64,000 nt of DNA, from positions 124,001 to 188,000 of the forward strand of contig NZ_FOKE01000014.1 of NCBI RefSeq assembly GCF_900112065.1. The letters run 5' to 3'. The stretch is from Cohnella sp. OV330 (GTDB lineage Bacteria > Bacillota > Bacilli > Paenibacillales > Paenibacillaceae). Shown piece after piece: positions 36,160 through 46,500 of this stretch (its first letter is position 1; each line of letters begins with the position of its first letter). Made by a program: the position numbers and the translations under genes. A model generated the notes under the pieces. The model worked only from the letters and a program-made list of their open reading frames with translations. It did no database searches and had not been told where the DNA came from.

Positions 36160-37485
36160 TTAGCCTTTAATTCCCGTAAAATTAATTCCTTTTTCTACGA
36201 AACGCTGCGTGGATATGAACAAGAGCAGCAGCGGAATCAGCGAGAGAACGCCGCTTGCGCTGATCCAGTTGGGCCGCACGATGGTGTTCCGGTTGGTCGT
36301 CTGCTGCATGTCGTTCATCGCGACCGGGAACGTCCAGTTTTCCGGCGACTTCGTGACGATATAAGGCCACATGAACTCATTCCAGACGGGCAGGAAGGTC
36401 ATGACCCCCACGATCGTGAAAACCGGGATCGACATCGGGATGACGATTCGCAAGAACGTTCTGAATTCCGTCGCGCCGTCGATCCGCGCCGCCTGCAGCA
36501 GTTCCTTGGGCAGCTGATCGAAGAAGCCCTTGAACAGGAAAATCACGAAGCCCCAGGCAAAATGCGGCAGGATGATGGCCCATAGGGTGTCGCTTAAGTG
36601 CAAGTTTTTGATCAGGATATATTGCGGAATCAGGGTCGATACCCCGGGAATCATGATGGTCGCCAGGAAGAACATCAGCAGCGAAAACTTCAGACGGTTG
36701 CTCCGAATGAGCTGGGACAAGGCATAGCTGCCTAGACCTGCGAAGATCAGCTGCCAGAGGATGACGGTGAACGTGACGATGCCGCTGTTGATAAAGTAGC
36801 GGTAGAACCCAAGCTCTCCCGAATTTCCCGACGCCATCCGCTGCAAGCTTGCGAAGCTGTCGAACAGCCTCATCGCGTTGCGGGAATGCTCGATGCCCGT
36901 TATTTTCCCCGCTAGCACGTCATGGTCCGCGAAAAAGTCGAGATAGCGCTTCGCCACCTCATGGCTTGAGGAGCTTGCAACGGCCTTGGCCGGCTTGGAT
37001 GCCGTCCCGTACCATGCGAAATCGCTCAGCTTCCTGTCCGCGATGATCGGAAGCTTCAGCTTCATGACCTGGTCGTTGACGATCCGGGTAGGCACGACGG
37101 ACATCTGGCCTACATAAAATTGCGCCGACGTGGTCTTCGCCCGGAACAGCTGCTTGCCGTCTTTCGTCCCCTTGACGGTAATCTCGCCGAGGTTGCTGCG
37201 GATCAATGCCGCCCACGGGAACCAGGTCGCCTCCATCGCGTCTTTCTTGTAGAAGTCCGCCTCCTCGCTGTCAACGCCCGTATAATCGATCGTGACGGTA
37301 AGGGTGTGAGGCACGTCCGGTATAAACTTGGGCGTAGGGGATTGAATCGATTCGTTGTCCATGATGGAAGTGAGGAACAGCCACACGAGCGGCAGCGTAC
37401 CGCACACGAGGAAGAAGATCGTCACGGCGTAGGCGGTTATTTTAAGTCCCTTCTCGCCTTTCTCTGCGATGCGGTTAGGCTTCAT
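36160..37485 (-). CDS. Carbohydrate ABC permease, MalG type, with a large insertion
   Basis: The 441-residue protein has the CUT1 permease core (TM helices and the EAA loop AARIDGATEFRTFLRIVIPMS near residue 345) but an unusual insert of about 150 residues (roughly 45-195) between the first and second helices. Because the first helix exits the cytoplasm, the insert should be outside the membrane. Typical MalG-like permeases are about 280-300 residues. GGAGG precedes the ATG. It follows the partner permease by 5 bp. Confidence 0.9.
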   Translation of the reverse strand: MKPNRIAEKGEKGLKITAYAVTIFFLVCGTLPLVWLFLTSIMDNESIQSPTPKFIPDVPHTLTVTIDYTGVDSEEADFYKKDAMEATWFPWAALIRSNLGEITVKGTKDGKQLFRAKTTSAQFYVGQMSVVPTRIVNDQVMKLKLPIIADRKLSDFAWYGTASKPAKAVASSSSHEVAKRYLDFFADHDVLAGKITGIEHSRNAMRLFDSFASLQRMASGNSGELGFYRYFINSGIVTFTVILWQLIFAGLGSYALSQLIRSNRLKFSLLMFFLATIMIPGVSTLIPQYILIKNLHLSDTLWAIILPHFAWGFVIFLFKGFFDQLPKELLQAARIDGATEFRTFLRIVIPMSIPVFTIVGVMTFLPVWNEFMWPYIVTKSPENWTFPVAMNDMQQTTNRNTIVRPNWISASGVLSLIPLLLLFISTQRFVEKGINFTGIKG

Positions 37486-37490
37486 GCCGT

Positions 37491-38366
37491 TCAGTCCTCC
37501 TCCCTCTGCAGCTTGAATTGGATGACCGTCAGCGCGGCGATGACTAGAAACATGAAAAACGAGAGGGCCGCCGACATGCCGAAATTGGACTGTTCGAAGG
37601 CGGAGCGCTGGATGAGCAAGGACACGACCAACGAAGCGTCCGCGGGACCGCCTTTCGTCAGGATGAAAATATTGTCGAAGGCGAGCAGCGCCCCGGACAT
37701 GAACGAGATGAATTGAATCAGGATGACGAACCGGATGTTAGGCAGCACGAGGAACAGAATGCGGCGCCACGGACCGCAGCCGTCGATCTTGGCTGATTCG
37801 AACAATTCCGAAGGGATCGACTTGATCGCGGCGTAGTAGAGCAGCACGCCGATGCCGCCGCTGGCGAAAAATCCCGGCAAGACGATCGCGAACTTGGTCA
37901 TGGCGATGTCGTTGAGCCAGCCGTAGGGGCCGAGTCCGATCTTGCCGAGCAAGTAATTGAACAGCCCGCTGTCGGGGTTGTACATCCACTTCCACAGCAG
38001 CGCGCCGGCCACGACCGGCAGGATGCTCGGAATTTGATACAGCACCCGGTACACCGCGTTCGCCCTGCGGATTTCGCTCAGGAAGAGCGCCTGCACGATC
38101 GGCACCCAGAACGTCAGCGCGACGGACAACAGGAAGATGATAAAGGTGTTCTTTAACGCGAGCCAGAACGTCGAAGTCTTCAAAAAGACGAAGTAGTTTT
38201 CCAACCCTGCGAACCTGCCTGGCGGATTCACGATATCGTAGTTAAATAGACTGATATAAACGGCCGAGAAGATCAGATAATATTTAAACACGACGAAGAC
38301 GATAACGGACGGCAGCAGAAACAAGACCGGCGTCCACCGAATACGGATTCTGGATTCGAGCTTCAT
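37491..38366 (-). CDS. Carbohydrate ABC permease, MalF/UgpA type
   Basis: The 291-residue protein has six hydrophobic segments and the EAA loop SAKIDGCGPWRRILFLVLPNI near residue 190, as in CUT1 sugar importers. It lies between the binding-protein gene and the larger MalG-type permease gene. No ATPase gene is present in this set, so it probably uses a shared MsmX-like ATPase encoded elsewhere. Confidence 0.93.
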   Translation of the reverse strand: MKLESRIRIRWTPVLFLLPSVIVFVVFKYYLIFSAVYISLFNYDIVNPPGRFAGLENYFVFLKTSTFWLALKNTFIIFLLSVALTFWVPIVQALFLSEIRRANAVYRVLYQIPSILPVVAGALLWKWMYNPDSGLFNYLLGKIGLGPYGWLNDIAMTKFAIVLPGFFASGGIGVLLYYAAIKSIPSELFESAKIDGCGPWRRILFLVLPNIRFVILIQFISFMSGALLAFDNIFILTKGGPADASLVVSLLIQRSAFEQSNFGMSAALSFFMFLVIAALTVIQFKLQREED

Positions 38367-38439
38367 CTATTCACCGCCTGCAAAAGAATAAATGCCGGGA
38401 TCTCCATGATGGAAACCCCGACATTTTAACAATCCGTCC

Positions 38440-39861
38440 TTATTTGCTGGATTTGCTCAGGATATCCTTATTGTACTTGTCGATAACTTCCTTCTGCGCC
38501 AGTTGCTCGGCCGCCTTCAATTCCGTCAGCGGATCCGCGTTCTTATCGAGCAGAATCTTCTGGATCGGCTTTACGACATAAGGACTCAGACTCGACTTCA
38601 AGTAGTATTCCAGCTGCTGCGTCTCGGCCGCCTTGCGGATGGCGCTTAAGAAATCGGCCGGCATTCCTTCGATATAATTCGTCGGGTCCACGTCCTTGAC
38701 GACGGTGAACGGATTGACGCCGAGTCCGTTGTCTTTATTGAACTGCAGTCGGGTCTCGATCGTTTCTTTGGACGACATGAACATGATATATTCGAAAGCC
38801 GCTTGCCGCTTCTCCGGCGACGCCGACGGGCTGATGGCCCAGAAGCTGCCGCCCACCTGGGACGGGCCTACGCCCGCGGGACCGACCGGGTAAGGCATGA
38901 AGCCGATCTCGGCGGGATCCATCCCTTGGCTGACGAAGGTGTTGTAGGCGTCGGAAGCGCCGAGGATCATCGCCGATTTGCCGCTGTAGAAATCTTTGTT
39001 ATTCTCTTCGTAAGACTGGAGAACGTTGCTCTGGACGACTTGATGCTTCCACTTCAGATCCTTGTAATACTGCAGGGCTTCGACGGTCGCTTCCGAAGTG
39101 AAGGCAAGCTTGACGGTTCCGTCCGGCTGCAGCTCCGTCAAATCTCCGCCTGCCTGCCAGACGTAATATTCGAAGTGCCAGTCGCCCCAGTCCATCCCGA
39201 GAATATCGAAGCCCACCGTACCCGGATTTTTTTCCTGCACGGTCTTGGCCGTCGCCGCGAATTCGTCCCAAGTGGTCGGCAGGTTCGTGATGCCGGCGTT
39301 CGCGAACAGCTTCTTGTTGTAATAAACGCCCGTCGAATACATCGAAAAGGGCACGCCGTAGATTTTGCCGTCCCGGGTGGCCATATTAAAGGCGCCGTCG
39401 ATAAACCGGTCCTTGTCCGGAGAGGCGTTGACCAAATCCGTAATGTCCGCTACGATCCCCGCTTGAACGTATTCTTGCATCTTCGGGAAGGAAGGCCGGA
39501 ACACCTCCGGCTGCTCGCCGCCCGCAACCGCCGCCAAAAATTTCTCGGACGTCTGCGTCTCGTCCTCGTGAATGACTTTGATGTTCGGATGCGCTTCGTC
39601 GAATTTGGCCTGCAGCTCTTCGGTGACCGCTTTATTCGAGGCATCCGGCGCCGGTTTATCCCAGACCTTGATCTCGACGATCGCCGCCTCTTCCGATGGC
39701 GCCGCCGAATTTGTCGCAGCCGGGGCGCTGCCGCTCGGCTGCGCCGTCGTCGCGGCCGCCGGATCGTTCCCGTTATCGGAACCGCATGCCGCCAGCATGC
39801 CGAAGGCTAACGACATCGTTAGCAGCGCAGCCCCTTTTTGTTTGGAACCCCTGTAAAACTT
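38440..39861 (-). CDS. Sugar ABC substrate-binding lipoprotein
   Basis: The 473-residue protein has a lipoprotein signal (SLAFGMLAACGSDNG, lipid-attached cysteine near residue 26), a Ser/Ala/Pro-rich linker and the family 1 extracellular solute-binding fold (YNKKLFANAGITNLPTTWDEF is a landmark). ATG 39861 is chosen because GGGAGG lies 8 bp upstream; an in-frame start 16 codons earlier lacks one. It heads the importer, next to the YesN/YesM-like genes. Confidence 0.93.
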   Translation of the reverse strand, partial: KFYRGSKQKGAALLTMSLAFGMLAACGSDNGNDPAAATTAQPSGSAPAATNSAAPSEEAAIVEIKVWDKPAPDASNKAVTEELQAKFDEAHPNIKVIHEDETQTSEKFLAAVAGGEQPEVFRPSFPKMQEYVQAGIVADITDLVNASPDKDRFIDGAFNMATRDGKIYGVPFSMYSTGVYYNKKLFANAGITNLPTTWDEFAATAKTVQEKNPGTVGFDILGMDWGDWHFEYYVWQAGGDLTELQPDGTVKLAFTSEATVEALQYYKDLKWKHQVVQSNVLQSYEENNKDFYSGKSAMILGASDAYNTFVSQGMDPAEIGFMPYPVGPAGVGPSQVGGSFWAISPSASPEKRQAAFEYIMFMSSKETIETRLQFNKDNGLGVNPFTVVKDVDPTNYIEGMPADFLSAIRKAAETQQLEYYLKSSLSPYVVKPIQKILLDKNADPLTELKAAEQLAQKEVIDKYNKDILSKSSK

Positions 39862-39965
39862 CATTCTATAAACCTCCCGTGGCCTGTGTTTGGCTTGCAT
39901 CTTCATCATAAGAGGTTACAACATTTTACTGAATAGAAATAATTAACCACACTTCTATGAAAATC

Positions 39966-41585
39966 TCACCGCTCGGCTTTCGAGCGATACTGAACCGGCG
40001 TCGTCCCCGTCGACTTCCGGAATACGCTGCTGAAGTATGCCGCGTCGGGGAAGCCGACCATGACGGCGATCTCTTGAATCTGCAGTTCCGTCTTCTTCAA
40101 GAGTTGTTCGGCCTTGCGAATGCGTTCGTCGGTCATATAGCTGACGAAGCTGCCCTTGAACCGCTCTTTAAACCGTCTGGAAAAGTAGTTCGGGTGAATA
40201 TAGAAGCGATCCGCGATCGTCTGCAGGCTGATCGGCTCGTGCAGGTTAGCGTCTATATAAAGCTTGATCTCGTCCATCAGATCGGGATTCGACGAATGCC
40301 GCATCCTGTGCAAGTGCTCGATCATATTGCTCGCCATGTCCGTGAGCTTGGCCGCGATCTCCGTCCAGTCCTCCGCCGCGTGGAGCCAGTTCAGCATATC
40401 GTCGACCTCGCCGATGATCCATTCCGGAATGCTCGTCTGTAGGAGCAGATACTTGCGGAAGAGAAGATGAAGGTCGATGCAGAAGCTCTCCAGTTGATTA
40501 AAGCTGGATGATTCGTATTGAACGAGCGCCTCGACGCGACGACCGAGCCACTTGGTCAGCGCCTCCGCGCCGCCGTCGTTCAACAGGCGGAACACGAATC
40601 TCTCGTCCTCTTCCGCAAGAACCGAGCGCTCGTTCCCTTTGCCTCCCGGCGCCGGAGTCATGGCGTAAACTTGATTGCGTCCATGAAGGATGCGATCGCG
40701 CAGCGCTTGCTTCGCCTGCTGATAGGATTGATGGATCTGGCGGACGCTGCGCACCGGCATGCCGAAGCCGATGGTCGCCTCGAGCTTCAGATAGCGGTTA
40801 ATGCCCGTCAGCGCTTCTTCAAGCTCCCGCTTCATGGCGGCGGGTTCGATGGAATTGCCGTCTCCGAGCACATAGACGAGCTCTTTGTCGTAAATCGAAT
40901 GACGGAACAGCGTCCCCTCGCGCTCCGCGGATTCGAGCATCTGCGAGATGACGTTCGAGATCGCGAATCGAAGCAGCGCTTCGTCTCCTTGAAGGAAGGA
41001 GCGATAGGGCAACCCGGGCAGCGCGACTTCGATCAGGACCACAGCGAATTCGCGGCAGGAGACGCTCATGGCAGCCAGCTTCTCGTCCTGCTCGACGGCG
41101 ACGCTCTCGCCCCCCTGCTGAATCAGCTTGGTCAACAGCCGTTCGCGCGAGGTCTCCTCGCTTTTTTGCTGAAGCTGCCGAAGCTCTTCGCCCAGAGACG
41201 AATGCCGGCGGTCCTGTTCGATCTTCGCCATGATGCGCATCAGGCAGCCGCGAAGCTCGTCGGGATCGACCGGCTTCAGCAGGTAGTCGGCGACGCCGTA
41301 TTGAATGCCTCGCTTGGCGAATTCGAATTCCTCATACCCGCTGACCAGGATAAATTCCAGCTTCTCGTCCAGCTTCTTGGCCTCCCGGATAAAATCGAGA
41401 CCGTTCATCTCCGGCATCCGAATATCCGTGACGACGATGTCCGGCCGGAGCTCCGCCAGACGGCGCAAGCCTTCGCGTCCGTCCGCGGCTTCGCCGATCT
41501 CCTCGATCGGCAGCCCCATCCGTTCGACGATCCGAACGAGACCTTGCCGCAGCAGAGGCTCGTCTTCAATAAGGAGTACCTTCAT
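39966..41585 (-). CDS. YesN-type AraC response regulator
   Basis: The 539-residue protein has an N-terminal receiver domain (phospho-acceptor Asp54 in VVTDIRMPEM, Lys in KPVDPDEL near 103), a middle region and a C-terminal AraC DNA-binding domain (PHYFSRRFKERFKGSFV-like segment near 465). It is the partner of the histidine kinase gene that overlaps it by 20 bp. Such pairs respond to extracellular sugars and activate adjacent importer and hydrolase genes. Confidence 0.95.
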   Translation of the reverse strand: MKVLLIEDEPLLRQGLVRIVERMGLPIEEIGEAADGREGLRRLAELRPDIVVTDIRMPEMNGLDFIREAKKLDEKLEFILVSGYEEFEFAKRGIQYGVADYLLKPVDPDELRGCLMRIMAKIEQDRRHSSLGEELRQLQQKSEETSRERLLTKLIQQGGESVAVEQDEKLAAMSVSCREFAVVLIEVALPGLPYRSFLQGDEALLRFAISNVISQMLESAEREGTLFRHSIYDKELVYVLGDGNSIEPAAMKRELEEALTGINRYLKLEATIGFGMPVRSVRQIHQSYQQAKQALRDRILHGRNQVYAMTPAPGGKGNERSVLAEEDERFVFRLLNDGGAEALTKWLGRRVEALVQYESSSFNQLESFCIDLHLLFRKYLLLQTSIPEWIIGEVDDMLNWLHAAEDWTEIAAKLTDMASNMIEHLHRMRHSSNPDLMDEIKLYIDANLHEPISLQTIADRFYIHPNYFSRRFKERFKGSFVSYMTDERIRKAEQLLKKTELQIQEIAVMVGFPDAAYFSSVFRKSTGTTPVQYRSKAER

Positions 41586-43365
41586 CCGGCCGCTCCTCCT
41601 CTCCGAGCTTCCTTAGCACGATCACGACTTCCGTTCCTTGCTCCCGCTCGCTGGTTATCGTAAGCCCGTAATCGTGGCCGTACAGCAGCTTGATGCGGTG
41701 CTGCACGTTCATGAGACCGATGGACGAGGGAGGATTCGAGTCGCGGCGCTGTTGGATATCTTTGCCCAGCAGCGCATTCAGCTCCGCCAACCGCGCCGCC
41801 TCGATCGGCGGACCGTTGTTCCATATCGAGACGTAAATCTGCCGATCGGACCGGCTCCAGCCCCGGATGCGCAGCTCGCTCTGGGCGGACATGCCGTCGA
41901 AGGCGTGCACGAAGCAGTTCTCGACCAGAGGCTGGAACAGCAGCTTCGGGATCGGGATGCCGTACAACGCTTCCTCCACTTCGATGGCGTATTTAAACCG
42001 GTTCCCGTAGCGCTGCTGCTGGATATACAGATACAGTTCGATCTGCCGCAGCTCCATCTGCATCGTGGACATCCGGTCCGCGCCGATGTTGTAGCGGAAC
42101 ATCTTCGCCAGCGAGCGGCTGATCAGGCTGATGCGGTCGTCCTCGTGCAGCGTCGCGAGACTATCGATAATGCCTAAAGTGTTGTATAGGAAATGAGGAT
42201 TGATCTGGGATTGAAGCGACTTGATTTCCGCCTCTTTGCGGACCAGATCGGTCTCGTATACTTTCAGAATCAGCGCCTTGATCTCCTCGGCCATATGGTT
42301 AAACCTGTGGATGATGTAACCGGTCTCATCTTTGGACCGAATAGGAAGCGTTATATCGTAATCGCCCTTCTCGACGGCCAGAATGCCCTTTTTGAGCTCC
42401 TTGAGCGGAGTGAGGATCCGCGAAGACAAAACGCTTGCGAGCAGCATGGCGCCCATTAAGCAGGCCAGCCCGATAAAAATCGTATCCCGCGCCAAACCGT
42501 TCACCTTCTTGAGCAGGGTGCGCACGTCGACGATGCCGACCAGAACCCATGACGTATTCGCCAAGGGCTGGGAGACGTAGAGCATGTCCGAGCCTCTATG
42601 GCGTTCAAGCGGCTTGCCCAGCAGCGAGAGGTCGGCGGATATGCGGATCGTCTCCGTCTTGGAATCCGCCAATAGAAAATCCACGCCTTCCGTCTCTCCG
42701 AGCGCCGCGAGCCATTGATTCAGATGCTCATAGGACAGCTGGATCATCAGGACGCCGATGATGGGAAATTTGGAGAGCGCGCTGATCTTCTTTACCGCCT
42801 GCACGAACGTGAGCGTGCTCGCTTCCTGCCCCGTGCGGCTGTCGAATGCGATCGACGGCACCCAGACGCCTCTGCCGTCGTTTGCGATCGCCACTTCCTT
42901 CAAATCCTCGAAGTCGGGCACGTCGGTATTGTTGAGGTTGCCTTTGATCAAACGATTGCCGCCGAGCTGCGTGACCACGATAAATTCAACCGCGGCATGG
43001 TCCGTCACGAATTGGCTGAAGCTGCCGGAAAACTCGCCGTACGCTGCCGGATCGGAGCCTAACGTCTGCACGAAGCTTTGGAATCTCGGATCCGAGAAGT
43101 AATTCCATGCCGTGCTCCTGATGTTCGCCATCTGCGTCTCCAGATTGGCGGCCGACTGCGAGCTGAACATCTCCATGTTCTGGATCTCGCGCTGCTTGAT
43201 GTCGGAGGAAGTATGGGCGTATGAATACAGGCCGAGCGTCGTTACCGTAATGGTAATGGTGGCGAAAGATGCGAGCAGCATCTTGCGGTAAAGGGAGCGC
43301 GAGACGTAGGCGAATACGTTCGTCATCCGCTTCATCATCGATTGGATCAATGCGAGTATCGCCAT
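41566..43365 (-). CDS. YesM-type sensor histidine kinase
   Basis: The 599-residue protein has two membrane helices enclosing a long external Cache-like sensor (about 45-300), a HAMP linker, the His_kinase segment SQINPHFLYNTLGIID with its phospho-accepting histidine, and a C-terminal ATP-binding domain. Several start codons are possible within the first 20 residues; none has an ideal ribosome binding site, so the exact start is uncertain. It overlaps the response regulator gene. Confidence 0.94.
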   Translation of the reverse strand: MAILALIQSMMKRMTNVFAYVSRSLYRKMLLASFATITITVTTLGLYSYAHTSSDIKQREIQNMEMFSSQSAANLETQMANIRSTAWNYFSDPRFQSFVQTLGSDPAAYGEFSGSFSQFVTDHAAVEFIVVTQLGGNRLIKGNLNNTDVPDFEDLKEVAIANDGRGVWVPSIAFDSRTGQEASTLTFVQAVKKISALSKFPIIGVLMIQLSYEHLNQWLAALGETEGVDFLLADSKTETIRISADLSLLGKPLERHRGSDMLYVSQPLANTSWVLVGIVDVRTLLKKVNGLARDTIFIGLACLMGAMLLASVLSSRILTPLKELKKGILAVEKGDYDITLPIRSKDETGYIIHRFNHMAEEIKALILKVYETDLVRKEAEIKSLQSQINPHFLYNTLGIIDSLATLHEDDRISLISRSLAKMFRYNIGADRMSTMQMELRQIELYLYIQQQRYGNRFKYAIEVEEALYGIPIPKLLFQPLVENCFVHAFDGMSAQSELRIRGWSRSDRQIYVSIWNNGPPIEAARLAELNALLGKDIQQRRDSNPPSSIGLMNVQHRIKLLYGHDYGLTITSEREQGTEVVIVLRKLGEEERPDEGTPY

Positions 43366-43530
43366 CGCCCCCAGCAGACATTTTTCTCTACTTTTCGTTA
43401 TCTTTCTTTTGATTCCTGCAAGAGGAGTCCTCCCCGATCTAGATTCAGCGTAATTGTATAGCGTCGAGAAAAAAGCGAGAATGGAATATCTACACTTCCT
43501 CGCTATGAATATTTTAACGGGAACGCCAAA

Positions 43531-43563
43531 CGGCGGCGCAGGGATCTCCCCCCTGCACCGCCG
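43531..43563 (-). terminator. Terminator after the multidomain glycosidase
   Basis: A long GC stem, CGGCGG-GCAGGG/CCCTGC-CCGCCG, with a short T-run on the minus strand lies 15 bp past the stop. Confidence 0.65.
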
Positions 43564-43577
43564 CTGTCCGCTTTATT

Positions 43578-46500
43578 TTAGACCCCGCTGACCTTGAAGT
43601 TATCCAGATAAACCCGGTGATCCCGCTGGAAAGTGGACCCGATCACGGCAGCCGCGTAAGCCGTCGCGCTATCCGTGAATCCGGCCGTCGTGAAGCTGTA
43701 ATCGCTCGTACTGCCCGTGACACTGATGTCGGAGATCGCGCCGCTTGCGGTGTTCACCGTGTAGGCGAGATGGAGGAAGCCGCTCTCCGGGTCCCAAGTG
43801 CCGGTATACGGGATCGCGGATCCGACGGACTGGCCGTTCACCTTCAGCGCGATCGCTCCCGTCCGGTTGTCGATGCTGAGGCCCGTAAAAGAAGTCTCCA
43901 CGGTATCTCCGGCGCTCTGGGAAGGAAGCGTGGCGTAGAATCCGAGTCCCACGTGCTCGTAGGCTTTAACCGGGAACGAGAGATCCGCTTCGATGCGCAG
44001 GCGCGCCGGCTTGACGTAGGTGCCTGCGCTGCCGAGCGGAATGGCGATCGCGCCCTTGGCGTTCCCGGCCGCGTTCAACTGCGCTTGCGGCGCGGGAGCG
44101 CCGAGCCCGGTCTTCACGAAGGCGGAGAAATTGCCGTTCGAAGGGAAGTTGAGCAGCGACCACGTTCCTCCGGGAAGGTTGGCCGCGTTCGGCGATCGTC
44201 CGGCGATCGCGCTCCCGTCGCTGCCGCCGAACGTGTCGGAGATCAGGTTGACGGCTTGAACCGTCACCGCCACGCTCGCGGTCAAGCCTCCATAAGCGGC
44301 TTGCACGATTGACGTGCCCGCGGATAGAGCCGTGATCGTCCCTGTCGCATCGACGGCGGCTACCGCCGGATCGCTGCTCGACCAGGCGATCTGAACGCCG
44401 TGCATGACTGCGTTATTCTGGTCATAAACCGCAGCCGTTACGGAAGCCGCGTCCCCGACAGGCAAGGAGACGGCTGCCGGGTCGACCGCGATCGACGTCG
44501 GCTCCGAGATATCCTCACCGATATGCGTCCGGTCCGTCAAGATCAAATCCCCGAATAGCTCCGGATTTTTGCTAAGGCCGATCCCGCTCATGTATTCCAT
44601 CCAACCGCGTCTGCCGGTTCCGTCATTATCGTTGACCAGGAAAGAGAATCCGATCGCGTTGGCCGCGGACGGCGTCATGCCGGCCGGCAGTATATCCGCC
44701 CAATCGATCGCCATTTCGTAGACGGTCTGGGTACCTTCGCGATGGACCGCGACCGCGGAATTCTGCAGGTTGTTGCCGCCGATGCCGCCTCTTTTCATGA
44801 CCGCATTCGTCTCCGAATTCAAGGCGATGCTGTTTTCGCTCCAGCCCAGCTTGCCCGGGTCGATCGACCGGCCCGGATCGATCGCGAACTGAATGGAATC
44901 GCCTTTCCAGGAATCGCCCGGCGGGTTGTTGTTAAGGTGGATATTATCCGTCACCCGAACGGCCAGGTACAGATGCTCCGCGTCCCACTTCGTATAAGCG
45001 GCGGCGCTTAGATCCGCGGTTCCGCCCCAATCCGTCATGAGCCGGACCTGCGACGCCTGGTCGAGCGAGAAAGATTCAGCGTTGCTCCACTCCGCGCCGC
45101 CCAGGACGCCGTCGATCGCAATCGGTTGGTTCGCCTTCACCGCCGTCAAGGCGCTGATATTCCGCTCGATGAGCTGCGAGAATCCGTCGTCCCGATCTAC
45201 CCGTACCTTGACGGGGAGCGGATCGTCCTTGCTCAGGGACGGCGCCGGAATCGCGACGGTCGCAGCGGAATTCGGCGCGATCGGTCCGAAGGCGAACGTG
45301 CCGGCCATATCCGAAGGCTCCAGCACCGTGACGGTGCCTCCGCTCATCGTCGCGAGCGAGTTCTGGTTGTCGATTGTGACCGCCAGATTCCAGCCGTTGC
45401 CCGCTGCGTTCACGACGGGAGAGGCATGCACGACGACCGCCTCCTTCATGAGGACTTCAATCGTCAGGCTGCCGTACCGCTGACCTGCCGAACCGGTCGG
45501 ATAGATCCTCGCGACGCCGTCGGATGCGGTCTCCGGGGCTCTGACGGTCAAGACGTCCGCCGCCGATCCCGAGCCGAAGGCGCCGCCCGAGACCAGCTGC
45601 CAGCCGAGAGGCAGTACGGACTCGTACGTGCCGGAGAGCGCTTCGGCCCCGCCTGCCCGGGTGACCGCGATCTGAACCTCTTCCCCGGGCGCCGCCGTTA
45701 TGACCGAAGCATTCGCCGAGAACGTCGGCGTATCCAGAACGGGCGCCGAGGCGAAGTTCCCGATGAGGTAGACGGGGGCTTCGGAAATCGTAAACGTCGT
45801 CGTCCCGCCGATCGTATCGAAGGAACGGGCATTGCCGAACAGATCCGCCAGCACAACCTGGGCGCTTCCCGTATGCAAGCCGATCTGCTTGTCGGCATTG
45901 GACCAGAGCGCGACGATATCCTTGTTGTCGGACGTCCGGTGGAACTTATACGCTCTAACGTCGCCGTCCGCCAGGCTGTAGGCTTGAACGAAGGAGGCGC
46001 CGCCCAGCAGATCCGACGCGGCATTCAATCCGACGAACGATGGCTTCGGCGAATTGTCGACGTAGAGCAAGCCTTGGCTGCATTCGTAGAAAGTGCCGTC
46101 GGTACAGTCGTTCAGGAAATCGTACCAATAAATTTTGTCGATCAGCGTATCGTTCGCCAGGTTGGTCACGTACAATTGCGCCGCATACGAAGCCGAGTCA
46201 ATCTCCGAGAACCCGCCCCACTTCTGATCCATCGTCGGCCAGCCGATCTCGGTTAGCCACAATTCGATGTCCTTCGAGAGTCCGTGGCTCGTTTGATAAG
46301 CTTTGATATAAGCATCCAAATCCTGGAATTCGGCGATAACCTCCCCTTGCTCGGGATTGTGCGAAGGATACACATGGAAGGACATCGCGTCCAAGTATTG
46401 CGTGGCGCCAAGGTCGACCAGCTGCTTCAACCAGGGCTCGTCGTAGTTCAGCGTAACGCCGCCGACGACCTTCATGTTGGGATTCAAGCCCTTGATCGTC

